Source of the DNA: Leeuwenhoekiella sp044542075 | GTDB lineage: Bacteria > Bacteroidota > Bacteroidia > Flavobacteriales > Flavobacteriaceae | Direction: 5' to 3' | DNA: 64,000 nucleotides | Assembly: GCF_044542075.1 (NCBI RefSeq) | Contig: NZ_JBITTU010000005.1 | Location: 1 to 64,000, forward strand | Shown: positions 37,288 to 45,649 of the stretch, in pieces | Layout: each line of letters begins with the position of its first letter | Position numbering within the stretch: position 1 is the first letter of the stretch | Translations under genes and position numbers: made by a program | The notes under the pieces: generated by a model | The model's database searches: none | Told to the model about the DNA's origin: nothing | The model's input: the letters and a program-made list of their open reading frames with translations, nothing else

Positions 37288-38316
37288 TTATTTTACAAAA
37301 ATACTCTTGAACTTAGCCAGGTTTTTTAGCGTAATACCTGTACCGCGCACAACAGCACGTAAAGGATCTTCAGCGATATAGACCGGTAAGTCTGTTTTTT
37401 GAGATAAACGTTTGTCTAACCCGCGCAACATACTACCACCACCTGCTAAATAGATACCGGTATTGTAAATATCTGCAGCAAGCTCTGGAGGCGTTTGCGA
37501 TAGCGTTTCCATAACGGCGTCTTCGATACGTAAAATAGATTTATCTAAAGCTTTAGCAATCTCTCTGTAGGATATAGAAACCTGTTTAGGTTTACCTGTA
37601 AGAAGGTCACGACCCTGTACACTCATATCTTCTGGTGGAACTTCCAAATCTTCGGTCGCTGCACCTATTTGAATCTTAATTTTTTCTGCACTACGTTCTC
37701 CTACATATAGGTTATGTTGCGTACGCATATAATAAATGATATCATTTGTAAACACATCACCTGCAATTTTTACAGATTTATCACAAACAATACCTCCTAA
37801 AGCAATAACTGCAATTTCTGTAGTACCGCCACCTATATCAACAATCATGTTTCCTTTAGGTTGCATAATATCTACACCAATACCTATAGCAGCTGCCATA
37901 GGCTCGTGTATAAGAAATACTTCTTTACCGTTTACACGCTCACAACTCTCTTTTACCGCGCGCATTTCAACTTCTGTGATTCCTGAAGGTATACAAACTA
38001 CCATACGTAGAGCAGGAGCAAAAAGCCTTTTCTTTAGCGCGGGTATTTCTTTAATAAACATGCTTATCATTTGCTCACTAGCATCAAAATCTGCAATTAC
38101 ACCGTCTTTAAGAGGGCGTATTGTTTTAATATTTTCATGCGTTTTACCCTGCATCATTGCAGCTTCTTTTCCGGCAGCGATAATTTTATTAGTAACGCGA
38201 TCTCTGGCAACAATAGAGGGGCTGTCTACAACAACCTTGTCATTATGTATTATAAGAGTGTTTGCGGTACCGAGGTCAATCGCTATCTCTTCAGTTAGAA
38301 AATCAAAAAAGCCCAT
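37288..38316 (-). CDS. mreB: Actin-like rod-shape protein MreB
   Basis: The 342-residue bacterial actin that positions wall synthesis. It has phosphate-1 IDLGTANTLI near 13-22, NMIVDIGGGTTEIAVIALGG (phosphate-2 region) near 155-175, and the adenosine motif GIYLAGGGSMLRGLD near 285-300. It starts MGFFDFLTEEIAIDLG, the usual amphipathic membrane-binding N-terminus. purH lies 69 bp upstream; that gap shows no obvious gene or terminator. Confidence 0.98.
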   Translation of the reverse strand: MGFFDFLTEEIAIDLGTANTLIIHNDKVVVDSPSIVARDRVTNKIIAAGKEAAMMQGKTHENIKTIRPLKDGVIADFDASEQMISMFIKEIPALKKRLFAPALRMVVCIPSGITEVEMRAVKESCERVNGKEVFLIHEPMAAAIGIGVDIMQPKGNMIVDIGGGTTEIAVIALGGIVCDKSVKIAGDVFTNDIIYYMRTQHNLYVGERSAEKIKIQIGAATEDLEVPPEDMSVQGRDLLTGKPKQVSISYREIAKALDKSILRIEDAVMETLSQTPPELAADIYNTGIYLAGGGSMLRGLDKRLSQKTDLPVYIAEDPLRAVVRGTGITLKNLAKFKSIFVK

Positions 38317-38385
38317 AGGATGTAAAGTGAGAGTGAAATATGATAATCAGGTTAATCTTAAATGTACTGAAAAATTTCGTCTTAA

Positions 38386-39912
38386 TTAGTGTTTAAAGTG
38401 TCTTGTTCCGGTCATTACCATTGCAATATTATTAGCATTGCAATAATCTATGCTCAACTGATCTTTTATAGATCCGCCGGGTTGAATAACCGCTGTGATA
38501 CCTGCTTTATCTGCTATTTCAACACAATCAGGAAATGGGAAAAAAGCATCACTTGCCATAACCGCTCCGTTTAGATCAAAACCAAATGCAACCGCCTTGT
38601 CTATTGCCTGGCGTAATGCATCTACACGAGAAGTTTGACCAGTACCGCTTGCGTAAAGCTGGTTTCCTTTTGCAAATACAATGGTATTTGATTTTGTGTG
38701 CTTACAGATTTTTGAAGCAAATATTAGATCACTTAACTCTTGATCTGTAGGTTTATTGTCTGTTGCTGTAGAAAGATCTGAGAGACTATCTGTAATAGCA
38801 TCTTTATCTTGAACTAAAATACCATTTAAACAACTTCTTACCTGATCGTTAGGTAGCGCTACAGGTTTCTGAACTAAAAGGACTCTATTTTTCTTTCCTT
38901 TTAAAATTTGAAAAGCTTCTTCAGAAAAACCGGGAGCGATTACAACCTCACAAAATAAAGAATGAATTTCTTCTGCTGTTGCTTTGTCGATTTCGGTATT
39001 TGATATTAAAATTCCGCCAAAGGCTGAAACAGGATCTCCCGCTAAAGCATCAACATATGCCTGGTGAATAGTTTCTCGTTGAGCTAAACCACACGCGTTA
39101 TTGTGTTTTAAAATTGCAAACGTAGGATTCTCACCTTTAAATTCTGCCATAAGATTTACAGCGGCGTCAACATCTAACAGGTTGTTATAAGAAAGCTCTT
39201 TCCCGTGAAGTTGATCAAACATTGCATTAAAATCTCCAAAGAATGTTCCTTTTTGATGTGGGTTTTCACCATATCGTAATGTTTTTCCTTCGGTATAACT
39301 TGCTTTGTAAACTACTTCTTCTTCATTAAAGTAATTAAATATTGCAGTGTCATAGTGTGAGGAAACATTAAAGGCTTTAGCAGCAAAACGCTTACGGTCT
39401 GAAAGTGTAGTAGTGCCTTCATTTGCACTTACAAGTTCAAGAACTTCCTGATAGTCGTCTACAGAAGAAACACACAACGTGTCTTTAAAGTTTTTAGCAG
39501 CGGCACGTATTAATGAAATACCACCTATGTCAATCTTTTCAACAATGTCCTGTTCTGAAGCTCCTGAAGCTACTGTTTTTTCAAATGGGTATAAGTCAAC
39601 AATAACAATATCTAATTGCGGAATACTGTATTCTGCCATTTCTGAAATATCACCTTCGTGATCCTGGCGATTAAGAATACCGCCAAATATTTTAGGGTGT
39701 AAAGTTTTAACTCTCCCACCTAGAATTGAAGGATATGAAGTAACCTCTTCTACAGGTACTACCGGAACACCTAGATCCTGAATAAATTTTTCGGTACCTC
39801 CCGTAGAATAAAGGGTGATACCTAATTCATTAAACTTTTTTATAAGTGGTTCTAGACCTTCTTTACTAAAAACTGAAATTAACGCAGCTTTAGCTTTTAT
39901 AGCAGTACTCAT
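38386..39912 (-). CDS. purH: Bifunctional AICAR transformylase / IMP cyclohydrolase
   Basis: Catalyses the last two steps of de novo purine synthesis. The 508-residue protein has the MGS-like cyclohydrolase domain first (ALISVFSKEGLEPLI, YSTGGTEKFI, GGRVKTLHPKIFGGIL). The transformylase domain follows (LRYGENPHQKGTFFG, FAILKHNNACGLA, DPVSAFGGI, ASDAFFPFPD, TGTRHFKH at the end). Length is slightly below the usual 510-530. It leads the rod-shape operon in this genome. A TACTTTTG box (39935-39942) may be its -7 element. Confidence 0.97.
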   Translation of the reverse strand: MSTAIKAKAALISVFSKEGLEPLIKKFNELGITLYSTGGTEKFIQDLGVPVVPVEEVTSYPSILGGRVKTLHPKIFGGILNRQDHEGDISEMAEYSIPQLDIVIVDLYPFEKTVASGASEQDIVEKIDIGGISLIRAAAKNFKDTLCVSSVDDYQEVLELVSANEGTTTLSDRKRFAAKAFNVSSHYDTAIFNYFNEEEVVYKASYTEGKTLRYGENPHQKGTFFGDFNAMFDQLHGKELSYNNLLDVDAAVNLMAEFKGENPTFAILKHNNACGLAQRETIHQAYVDALAGDPVSAFGGILISNTEIDKATAEEIHSLFCEVVIAPGFSEEAFQILKGKKNRVLLVQKPVALPNDQVRSCLNGILVQDKDAITDSLSDLSTATDNKPTDQELSDLIFASKICKHTKSNTIVFAKGNQLYASGTGQTSRVDALRQAIDKAVAFGFDLNGAVMASDAFFPFPDCVEIADKAGITAVIQPGGSIKDQLSIDYCNANNIAMVMTGTRHFKH

Positions 39913-39934
39913 GAAGAAATTTTTTATTTGGCTG

Positions 39935-39942
39935 CAAAAGTA
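39935..39942 (-). promoter_or_regulatory. Possible -7 box upstream of purH
   Basis: The minus strand reads TACTTTTG, an exact TAnnTTTG match, 22 bases before the purH ATG. No TTTG or TTG is seen at the expected -33 distance, so support comes from one box only. Confidence 0.35.
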
Positions 39943-39990
39943 TGAATTAAACCCTTAAGAGGAGTTGATAATTGTTGTATTTTCTTAGCA

Positions 39991-39998
39991 TAAATTTG
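39991..39998 (+). promoter_or_regulatory. Possible -7 box of the MacB-like permease gene
   Basis: TAAATTTG matches TAnnTTTG, 52 bases before the ATG, with a TTG 16 bases upstream (39972-39974). The spacing is short of the ideal 19, so confidence is limited. Confidence 0.35.
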
Positions 39999-40050
39999 TA
40001 ACGTTCAAGACACTTTTACGTCCTATGGTCGTTCATGTTAACACACATCT

Positions 40051-41304
40051 ATGCTCATTTATCTTAGGGTATTAAAAGAAAGTCTCGCATTTGCGATTAA
40101 TGCACTGCGCAATAACAAGTTGCGTACGTTGCTATCACTATTAGGAGTGACGATAGGTATCTTTTCAATTATTGGCGTTTTAGCTGCGGTAGATTCGTTA
40201 AAACAGGAGATTAAAGGCAGTTTGTCTTCACTAGATAATAGTACTATTATCTTAATGCGCTTTTCTTTTGGTCCTTCGGAAATTCCCCAGTGGAAACGGG
40301 AGCAATTTCCTGATGTAAGTTATGAGGAATATCAATATATTAAACGAAATGTGCCTGATGTAGAGGCTGTTTCGTACAGTTTAAATGTACGGGCAGAATC
40401 TATTAAATATGGTGATAAATTAGTGACAGGTGTTGGTATCGCTCCTGTTACCGAGGGTTATTATAATATTGAATCTCTTAAGCTGAAAGAGGGTCGGTTT
40501 TTTAATGAATCTGAGTCTAATAGCGGTTCTCCGGTAATTGTTTTAGGAGATGAAATCGCTGATGGATTATTTGGTAATCTAAACCCTATAGGAAAAGAAG
40601 TGCGTCTTTATGGTCAACGCTTTACAGTAATTGGCGTTCTTGAGAAAGAAGGGACGAGTCTTTTTGGTCCGTCAAAAGATGGTTCTGCAATCTTACCGGT
40701 AAACGTAGTGCGTCGTATTTATGGTAGTAATAATAAATCTGCTTTTCCTTCTATAGTTATTAAGCCGGCTTCTGGTGTAGATATACCTGAGTTTAATGCA
40801 GTACTTGCACAACGGCTCAGACAGCTGCGTGGTTTGAAACCAGATGATGTAAATAATTTTTTCATCAATCAATTGTCTGGGTTCACAGATCTTATAGATA
40901 ATATAACCGGCACTATGTCGACTATAGGTGGTTTTATAGGTTTGTTCTCTCTGCTTGTAGGCGGTTTTGGGATCGCTAATATTATGTTTGTGAGTGTAAA
41001 AGAGCGCACAAATCTCATAGGTATTCAAAAAGCATTGGGAGCAAAGAATAGGTTTATACTGCTTCAGTTTTTATTTGAGTCTATAATTTTAGCAACTATA
41101 GGTGGTCTTATAGGTCTTGGCTTAGTTTGGATTATTACAGTTATAGCATCACAGTTTACCGGGGACTTCGAGTTTATCCTTTCTGCCGGAAATATCTTTG
41201 CGGGTTTGTTTAGTTCTGTCATAATTGGTCTTATTGCCGGTATTGTTCCTGCATTAATGGCTTCACGATTAGATCCTGTAGAAGCAATACGTACCGGTAT
41301 GTAA
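40051..41304 (+). CDS. MacB-like ABC transporter permease (FtsX domain)
   Basis: A 417-residue inner-membrane permease with MacB topology. The first helix comes after an amphipathic start (LAFAINALRNNKLRTLLSLLGVTIGIFSIIGVLAAVDSL), then a periplasmic MacB_PCD domain (about 60-270), then three helices of the FtsX domain (FIGLFSLLVGGFGIANIMFVSVKERTNLIGIQKALGAKN and on). The C-terminus is MASRLDPVEAIRTGM, the family ending. Such permeases work as mechanotransmission exporters with a separate ATPase; none is adjacent, and a terminator follows. Confidence 0.9.
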   Translation: MLIYLRVLKESLAFAINALRNNKLRTLLSLLGVTIGIFSIIGVLAAVDSLKQEIKGSLSSLDNSTIILMRFSFGPSEIPQWKREQFPDVSYEEYQYIKRNVPDVEAVSYSLNVRAESIKYGDKLVTGVGIAPVTEGYYNIESLKLKEGRFFNESESNSGSPVIVLGDEIADGLFGNLNPIGKEVRLYGQRFTVIGVLEKEGTSLFGPSKDGSAILPVNVVRRIYGSNNKSAFPSIVIKPASGVDIPEFNAVLAQRLRQLRGLKPDDVNNFFINQLSGFTDLIDNITGTMSTIGGFIGLFSLLVGGFGIANIMFVSVKERTNLIGIQKALGAKNRFILLQFLFESIILATIGGLIGLGLVWIITVIASQFTGDFEFILSAGNIFAGLFSSVIIGLIAGIVPALMASRLDPVEAIRTGM

Positions 41305-41320
41305 ATAGGAGTACTAACAC

Positions 41321-41364
41321 AAAAAAAAGCCTGCTTTATCAACTGATAAAGCAGGCTTTTTTTT
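41321..41364. terminator. Strong bidirectional terminator
   Basis: A perfect 20-bp inverted repeat (41321-41340 with 41345-41364), centred on GCCTGCTTTATC and GATAAAGCAGGC with an AACT loop, has A8 on one side and T8 on the other. It separates the convergent permease and GAF-domain genes. Confidence 0.95.
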
Positions 41365-41380
41365 ATAAATTCTTTTAGTC

Positions 41381-41842
41381 TTAAACTTCTAATATATTAG
41401 CAACCTGCACATTTACCCATTCTAAAAAGCGCTCGTCTGCTTCAGTAAAAGGATCTGGAGTGTTGGAGTCAATATCAATCTGACCTATATTTTTTCCGTT
41501 TACAAATAACGGAACAACAATTTCTGCTTTTACCGTGATACTACACGCAATATAATTGTCCTGAGCGCTAACATCGGGCACCACAAAATTTTGGTTAGAA
41601 ACGGCTACCTGCCCGCAAATTCCTTTCCCAAAAGGTATAATCGTGTGATCAGTTTCAGCTCCAGCATACGAGCTTAATTTGAGTTCATCTTTATCACCAT
41701 TCTTAAAGTAGAAGCCCACCCAGTCATAATGAGCTATGGTTTCTTTAAGAAGGTCGCATACTTCTTGCAGTCGTTGTTCAACAGATAAGCTTGAGCTATC
41801 TAATATTTGCGATACTTGAGGTTTTAGAGTTTCAAAAGTCAT
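41381..41842 (-). CDS. GAF-domain free-methionine-(R)-sulfoxide reductase
   Basis: A 153-residue single GAF domain matching the fRMsr family, which repairs free methionine-R-sulfoxide using thioredoxin. Landmarks are DWVGFYF near 40-46, GKGICGQVA with Cys76, and NYIACS with Cys100; their 24-residue spacing equals that of Cys94 and Cys118 of the E. coli enzyme. The position matching Cys84 is not a cysteine here. EIVVPLFVNGKNIGQIDIDSN completes the pocket. It is divergent from xrtF with a 39-bp gap. Confidence 0.88.
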   Translation of the reverse strand: MTFETLKPQVSQILDSSSLSVEQRLQEVCDLLKETIAHYDWVGFYFKNGDKDELKLSSYAGAETDHTIIPFGKGICGQVAVSNQNFVVPDVSAQDNYIACSITVKAEIVVPLFVNGKNIGQIDIDSNTPDPFTEADERFLEWVNVQVANILEV

Positions 41843-41881
41843 TTTTCTTGTATTTTAGACCGGTCAATAACCGTTATCAGA

Positions 41882-42424
41882 TTGTTAGATTTAATTCGCA
41901 AATATAAGTCGGTACTTCTATTTATCCTTACATTTTTAGGAGTGTATGTGGTGCTTAGTGTTGGCTACGCAATTTACTTAAAACAAGAGTTTTCTGCAGC
42001 GTATTATCCTGATTATGTCACCCATCAGGTAGCTGTACAGAGTAACTGGCTTATTAATAAAACTGACTACTCAAGTTTTATAGAGCCGCATTCTGAGGAA
42101 GCATCTATGAAGCTTTTTGTAGAAGATTATTTTGTAGTACGTGTGGTAGAGGGGTGTAATGGGGTGAGCGTAATAATTCTGTTTACCGCTTTTGTGTTTT
42201 CTTTTTATCAGGGATCTAGAAAAACATTAGTGTTTTTAATTTTTGGTAGTCTGCTTATTTACGGGATTAATGTGCTGCGTATTGTTATTATAAGTATAGG
42301 CTTATACAAAATTCCTGAATACAGTAAAGTACTTCACGATGTGGTATTTCCGGCAATTATTTATGGAGCTGTAGTGTTACTCTGGCTGGTATGGATTAAG
42401 CGATTTAAAAAATTACCATCTTGA
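41882..42424 (+). CDS. xrtF: Exosortase family protein XrtF
   Basis: A 180-residue membrane protease/transpeptidase of the exosortase/archaeosortase superfamily. Catalytic residues are visible: Cys92 in VEGCNGVSV, Arg133 in INVLRIV and His152 in VLHDVVFP, each at the edge of a membrane helix as in the family. The start codon is TTG at 41882; no upstream ATG exists in the short divergent gap. Exosortases recognise C-terminal sorting tails on exported proteins and cleave them. XrtF is the form described for Flavobacteriia. Its stop overlaps the next start by 3 bases, which fits a two-gene unit. Confidence 0.92.
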   Translation: MLDLIRKYKSVLLFILTFLGVYVVLSVGYAIYLKQEFSAAYYPDYVTHQVAVQSNWLINKTDYSSFIEPHSEEASMKLFVEDYFVVRVVEGCNGVSVIILFTAFVFSFYQGSRKTLVFLIFGSLLIYGINVLRIVIISIGLYKIPEYSKVLHDVVFPAIIYGAVVLLWLVWIKRFKKLPS

Positions 42425-42855
42425 AAAAAGTAGTCTTTATACTGGTGGTAGCTCTTCTGTTTTTAGCACTTGCCGCTATACGGTATTTTCAAGAACACCT
42501 ATTTTATGATCCTTTATTGTTTTTTTTTAAAGGTGATTATTTAAATTCTAAATCATTACCACTACTAGATATATTTAAGTTGGTTGTTTCTATTAGTATT
42601 CGTTTTTGGTGTAATGCCATAATTTCAATCTGGATATTAAAGTTGCTTTTCAGCGAACGCCAACTACTCAAAATCTTAATTCTTATCTACGGTACTTTAT
42701 TTGGGTTACTAATTATAGTTTTCTATTTTATAATCGCTCAATATCGAGAATCGTTTGAATTACCCTTATTTTATGTGAGAAGATTTTTAATGCAGCCTAT
42801 GTTACTTTTGCTTTTATTGCCTGCTTTTTATTATCAAAAGCTCCGCAGCAATTAG
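42421..42855 (+). CDS. Exosortase F system-associated membrane protein
   Basis: A 144-residue protein with about four membrane helices (KKVVFILVVALLFLALAAIRYF at the start; LFGLLIIVFYFIIAQYR) and a conserved-looking charged segment YFQEHLFYDPLLFFFKGDYLNS. The family is defined by its place after xrtF; its role is unknown. It starts with TTG, overlapping the xrtF stop (TTGA), so the pair is translationally coupled. Confidence 0.85.
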   Translation: MKKVVFILVVALLFLALAAIRYFQEHLFYDPLLFFFKGDYLNSKSLPLLDIFKLVVSISIRFWCNAIISIWILKLLFSERQLLKILILIYGTLFGLLIIVFYFIIAQYRESFELPLFYVRRFLMQPMLLLLLLPAFYYQKLRSN

Positions 42856-42863
42856 TCTATTTG

Positions 42864-42871
42864 TATATTTG
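42864..42871 (+). promoter_or_regulatory. Possible -7 box of the DUF3347 gene
   Basis: TATATTTG matches TAnnTTTG and ends 21 bases before the ATG at 42893. No -33 TTTG is present at 19 bases. Confidence 0.3.
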
Positions 42872-42892
42872 ATTGAAACTTAAGATTAACGT

Positions 42893-43432
42893 ATGAGAAA
42901 TATTACTATAATTTTTATTTCGGCACTTTTATTAGCCTGTGGCGAAAATAAATCTGGAGAGAAAACTGTAACTGTTTCAGAAGGTGATTCAGGTAAACAC
43001 GAACTGGTTTATAACGGAGCAAAACGAGATGCTAAATTTAAAAATGAGGAGGTAACCAGTGTTTATGATGCTTATAACAAACTTAAAATTGCTCTTGTGA
43101 ATACCGATGCTGAAGCTGCTCAAGATGTCGCTGAAGATATGATCTCAAAAATGGAAGCAGTGGAAGTGGAGGCAGATTTAAAACAGGTGGCTCAGTCAAT
43201 TGCGAGTACTAAAGATATTAACAAGCAACGAGCAAACTTTGAAAAATTAACTGCAGGAATAAAAACTTTTGTAGAAGAGAATATTTCTGGCGGAACGCTT
43301 TATTATCAATACTGCCCAATGGCATTTGACGGTAAAGGTGCATACTGGATTTCTAATGAGAAGAAAATATTTAATCCTTATTTTGGAGATGTAATGTTGA
43401 ATTGCGGGACAGTGAGTGAAGAAATAAATTAA
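42893..43432 (+). CDS. DUF3347 lipoprotein
   Basis: A 179-residue lipoprotein with its lipobox ending at Cys16 (ISALLLACG). The DUF3347 domain spans most of the rest: VYDAYNKLKIALVNTDAEAAQDVAEDM, then the C-terminal cysteine/histidine-poor motif YYQYCPMAFDGKGAYWISNEKKIFNPYFGDVMLNCG. This domain is often found next to metal-efflux membrane fusion proteins, but no such genes are adjacent. A CPM motif near 142-144 and a Cys near the end could bind metal; this is inference. Confidence 0.85.
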   Translation: MRNITIIFISALLLACGENKSGEKTVTVSEGDSGKHELVYNGAKRDAKFKNEEVTSVYDAYNKLKIALVNTDAEAAQDVAEDMISKMEAVEVEADLKQVAQSIASTKDINKQRANFEKLTAGIKTFVEENISGGTLYYQYCPMAFDGKGAYWISNEKKIFNPYFGDVMLNCGTVSEEIN

Positions 43433-43455
43433 TTTTTTTGATTCATTTATATAAA

Positions 43456-43491
43456 GAAAAAGCCCTTCAGAATTAACTGAAGGGCTTTTTT
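43456..43491. terminator. Bidirectional terminator between the DUF3347 gene and groEL
   Basis: AAGCCCTTCAG pairs with CTGAAGGGCTT around an AATTAA loop, with A and T runs outside. It serves both convergent genes. Confidence 0.93.
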
Positions 43492-43512
43492 AGTATTTAA
43501 AGAAATTGATGC

Positions 43513-45150
43513 TTACATCATTCCCGGCATACCGCCACCCATACCACCTGGCATTCCGCCTCCGGCATTTTCTTCAGGGATGTCAGTTAATGCGCATTCA
43601 GTAGTTAAGATCATTCCAGAAACAGAAGCCGCGTTTTCAAGAGCTACACGTGTTACTTTCTTAGGATCTATAATACCAGCAGAAAGCATATTTACGTAAG
43701 TATCTGTTTTAGCATCATAACCAAAATCTTCATCACCTTCGATTACTTTAGCGATAACGACAGAGCCTTCACCACCTGCATTGGCAACAATAGTACGTAA
43801 AGGTGCCTCAATAGCCTTAGCTACAATTTTGATACCTGTAGCCTCATCAGCATTAATAGCTTCAAGGTTGTCTAAAGCGCGTTTTGCGCGTACAAGAGCA
43901 ACACCACCACCGGCTACGATACCTTCTTCTACAGCGGCACGAGTTGCGTGAAGTGCATCATCTACACGGTCTTTTTTCTCTTTCATTTCTACTTCAGAAG
44001 CGGCACCCACGTAAAGTACAGCAACACCACCAGCTAATTTAGCCAGACGTTCCTGTAGTTTTTCTTTATCATAGTCGCTAGTCGTAGACTCAATTTGAGC
44101 TTTAATTTGGTTGATACGACCTTTAATGCCGTCTTTATCACCAGAACCGTTAACTATTGTCGTATTGTCTTTATCTATAGTTACGTTTTCAGCAGTACCA
44201 AGCATATCTATAGTAGCATTCTCTAAAGTAAACCCACGCTCTTCGCTTATAACTGTACCTCCAGTTAAAATTGCAATATCTTCTAGCATAGCTTTACGAC
44301 GATCACCAAAACCAGGAGCTTTAACAGCTGCTATTTTAAGTGCTCCTCTTAATTTATTTACAACTAAAGTAGCAAGTGCCTCACCGTCTACATCTTCTGC
44401 AATAATTAATAAAGGCTTACCTGACTGAGCTACCGGCTCAAGCACTGGTAATAAATCTTTCATTGAAGAGATCTTTTTATCAAATAATAAGATATAAGGA
44501 TTCTCTAATTCAGTTTGCATTTTTTCGCTATCTGTAACAAAATATGGTGATAAATAACCACGGTCAAACTGCATACCTTCAACTACATCAACATAAGTCT
44601 CTGTACCTTTAGCCTCTTCAACGGTAATTACACCTTCTTTACCTACTTTGCCAAAAGCCTCAGCAATAAGTTCACCTATAACATCATCGTTATTTGCAGA
44701 TATAGCCGCGATTTGCTTTATTTTTTCTGAAGAGTTACCTACTTCTTTAGTTTGAGAAGCAAGATCTTTTGTAATTGCCTCAACAGCTTTGTCAATCCCA
44801 CGTTTTAAATCCATTGGGTTTGCACCTGCAGCTACGTTCTTAAGGCCTTCCTGTACGATTGCTTGAGCTAATACGGTTGCAGTTGTAGTACCGTCACCAG
44901 CTAGATCGTTAGTTTTAGAAGCAACTTCTTTAACCATCTGAGCTCCCATATTTTCTAAAGGATCTTTAAGCTCAATTTCTTTTGCTACCGTAACACCATC
45001 TTTAGTCACTTGAGGAGCGCCAAAAGATTTACTTATAATTACGTTACGACCTTTAGGTCCTAAAGTTACTTTTACTGCGTTTGCTAATGCGTCAACACCG
45101 CGCTTAATACCATCTCTTGCTGAGATGTCAAATGTTATCTCTTTTGCCAT
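43513..45150 (-). CDS. groEL: Chaperonin GroEL (60 kDa)
   Basis: The 545-residue chaperonin subunit that folds proteins in a double ring with GroES. Landmarks include GPKGRNVIISKSFGAPQVTKDGVTVAKEIEL, the ATPase motif AGDGTTTATVLAQAI near 86-100, AAVEEGIVAGGG near 403-414 and the C-terminal GGM tail. Length is standard. The single pair with groES is preceded by a sigma-54-like promoter, and an 18-bp palindrome lies between the two genes. Confidence 0.99.
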   Translation of the reverse strand: MAKEITFDISARDGIKRGVDALANAVKVTLGPKGRNVIISKSFGAPQVTKDGVTVAKEIELKDPLENMGAQMVKEVASKTNDLAGDGTTTATVLAQAIVQEGLKNVAAGANPMDLKRGIDKAVEAITKDLASQTKEVGNSSEKIKQIAAISANNDDVIGELIAEAFGKVGKEGVITVEEAKGTETYVDVVEGMQFDRGYLSPYFVTDSEKMQTELENPYILLFDKKISSMKDLLPVLEPVAQSGKPLLIIAEDVDGEALATLVVNKLRGALKIAAVKAPGFGDRRKAMLEDIAILTGGTVISEERGFTLENATIDMLGTAENVTIDKDNTTIVNGSGDKDGIKGRINQIKAQIESTTSDYDKEKLQERLAKLAGGVAVLYVGAASEVEMKEKKDRVDDALHATRAAVEEGIVAGGGVALVRAKRALDNLEAINADEATGIKIVAKAIEAPLRTIVANAGGEGSVVIAKVIEGDEDFGYDAKTDTYVNMLSAGIIDPKKVTRVALENAASVSGMILTTECALTDIPEENAGGGMPGGMGGGMPGMM

Positions 45151-45168
45151 TGTAAATTTTATTTAAAG

Positions 45169-45186
45169 TTTTCGCAATTGCGAAAA
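45169..45186. repeat. Perfect 18-bp palindrome between groES and groEL
   Basis: TTTTCGCAATTGCGAAAA reads the same on both strands and can form a 7-bp hairpin with an AATT loop in the groESL mRNA, 19 bases before the groEL start. It could be an mRNA-processing or stability element, or a protein-binding site. Confidence 0.7.
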
Positions 45187-45228
45187 AATATAAGTTTGTT
45201 ATTTATTTAATAGAAGAAATGCAGATTA

Positions 45229-45504
45229 TTAAATAACCGCAAGAATATCATCTTCACGCATAATTAAATAATCTGTACCGTCTAATTTTAATTCGGTACC
45301 AGAATATTTACCATAAAGAACAGTGTCACCTACCTTAACGGTCATATCGTGATCTTTTTTTCCATTCCCTACCGCTATAACTTTACCTTGTTGTGGTTTT
45401 TCTTTAGCTGTATCCGGAATATAAAGTCCAGATGCTGTTTTTGTTTCAGCGGCTGTAGGCTCTACTAAAACACGGTCTGAAAGTGGTTTAATGTTTACTC
45501 CCAT
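45229..45504 (-). CDS. groES: Co-chaperonin GroES (10 kDa)
   Basis: A 91-residue lid for the GroEL cage. NIKPLSDRVLVEP at the start, the mobile loop around ETKTASGLYIPDTAKEKP and GKVIAVGNG, VGDTVLYGKYSGTEL and the ending MREDDILAVI are all typical. It precedes groEL by 78 bp on the minus strand. Confidence 0.98.
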   Translation of the reverse strand: MGVNIKPLSDRVLVEPTAAETKTASGLYIPDTAKEKPQQGKVIAVGNGKKDHDMTVKVGDTVLYGKYSGTELKLDGTDYLIMREDDILAVI

Positions 45505-45554
45505 TTTAATATAATTTTTTAGTTAATAAAGTTCGTAATGATGTTGCCTGTAAG

Positions 45555-45569
45555 GCAGAAATTATGCCA
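45555..45569 (-). promoter_or_regulatory. Sigma-54-type promoter candidate for groES-groEL
   Basis: The minus strand reads TGGCATAATTTCTGC. This fits the sigma-54 pattern TGGCAYR-N4-TTGC with GG and GC at the required 12-base offset; only one base of the -12 core differs (C for T). It is about 50 bases before the groES start, giving a leader near 40 bases. The secG terminator lies just upstream (45598-45622), which makes groESL a separate transcription unit. The site is also a GGCA-N7-TGCC dyad. Confidence 0.5.
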
Positions 45570-45597
45570 CCAGACTATGGCTGACAAAAAGGCAAAA

Positions 45598-45622
45598 AAA
45601 AGACCGCATAATTGCGGTCTTT
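45598..45622 (-). terminator. Terminator after secG
   Basis: AAAGACCGCA pairs with TGCGGTCTTT around TAAT; read on the minus strand it is followed by a T-run. It ends the operon miaB to secG before groES. Confidence 0.88.
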
Positions 45623-45649
45623 ATATTTACTGTATGACTAAAATGTCAT

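Noticed and set aside
37736..38389. Long open frame on the plus strand
   Set aside because: It lies antisense to mreB, follows its codon structure and shows no protein family pattern.
40051..41304. Complete MacAB-type exporter
   Set aside because: Only the permease is present; no ATPase or adaptor gene lies beside it.
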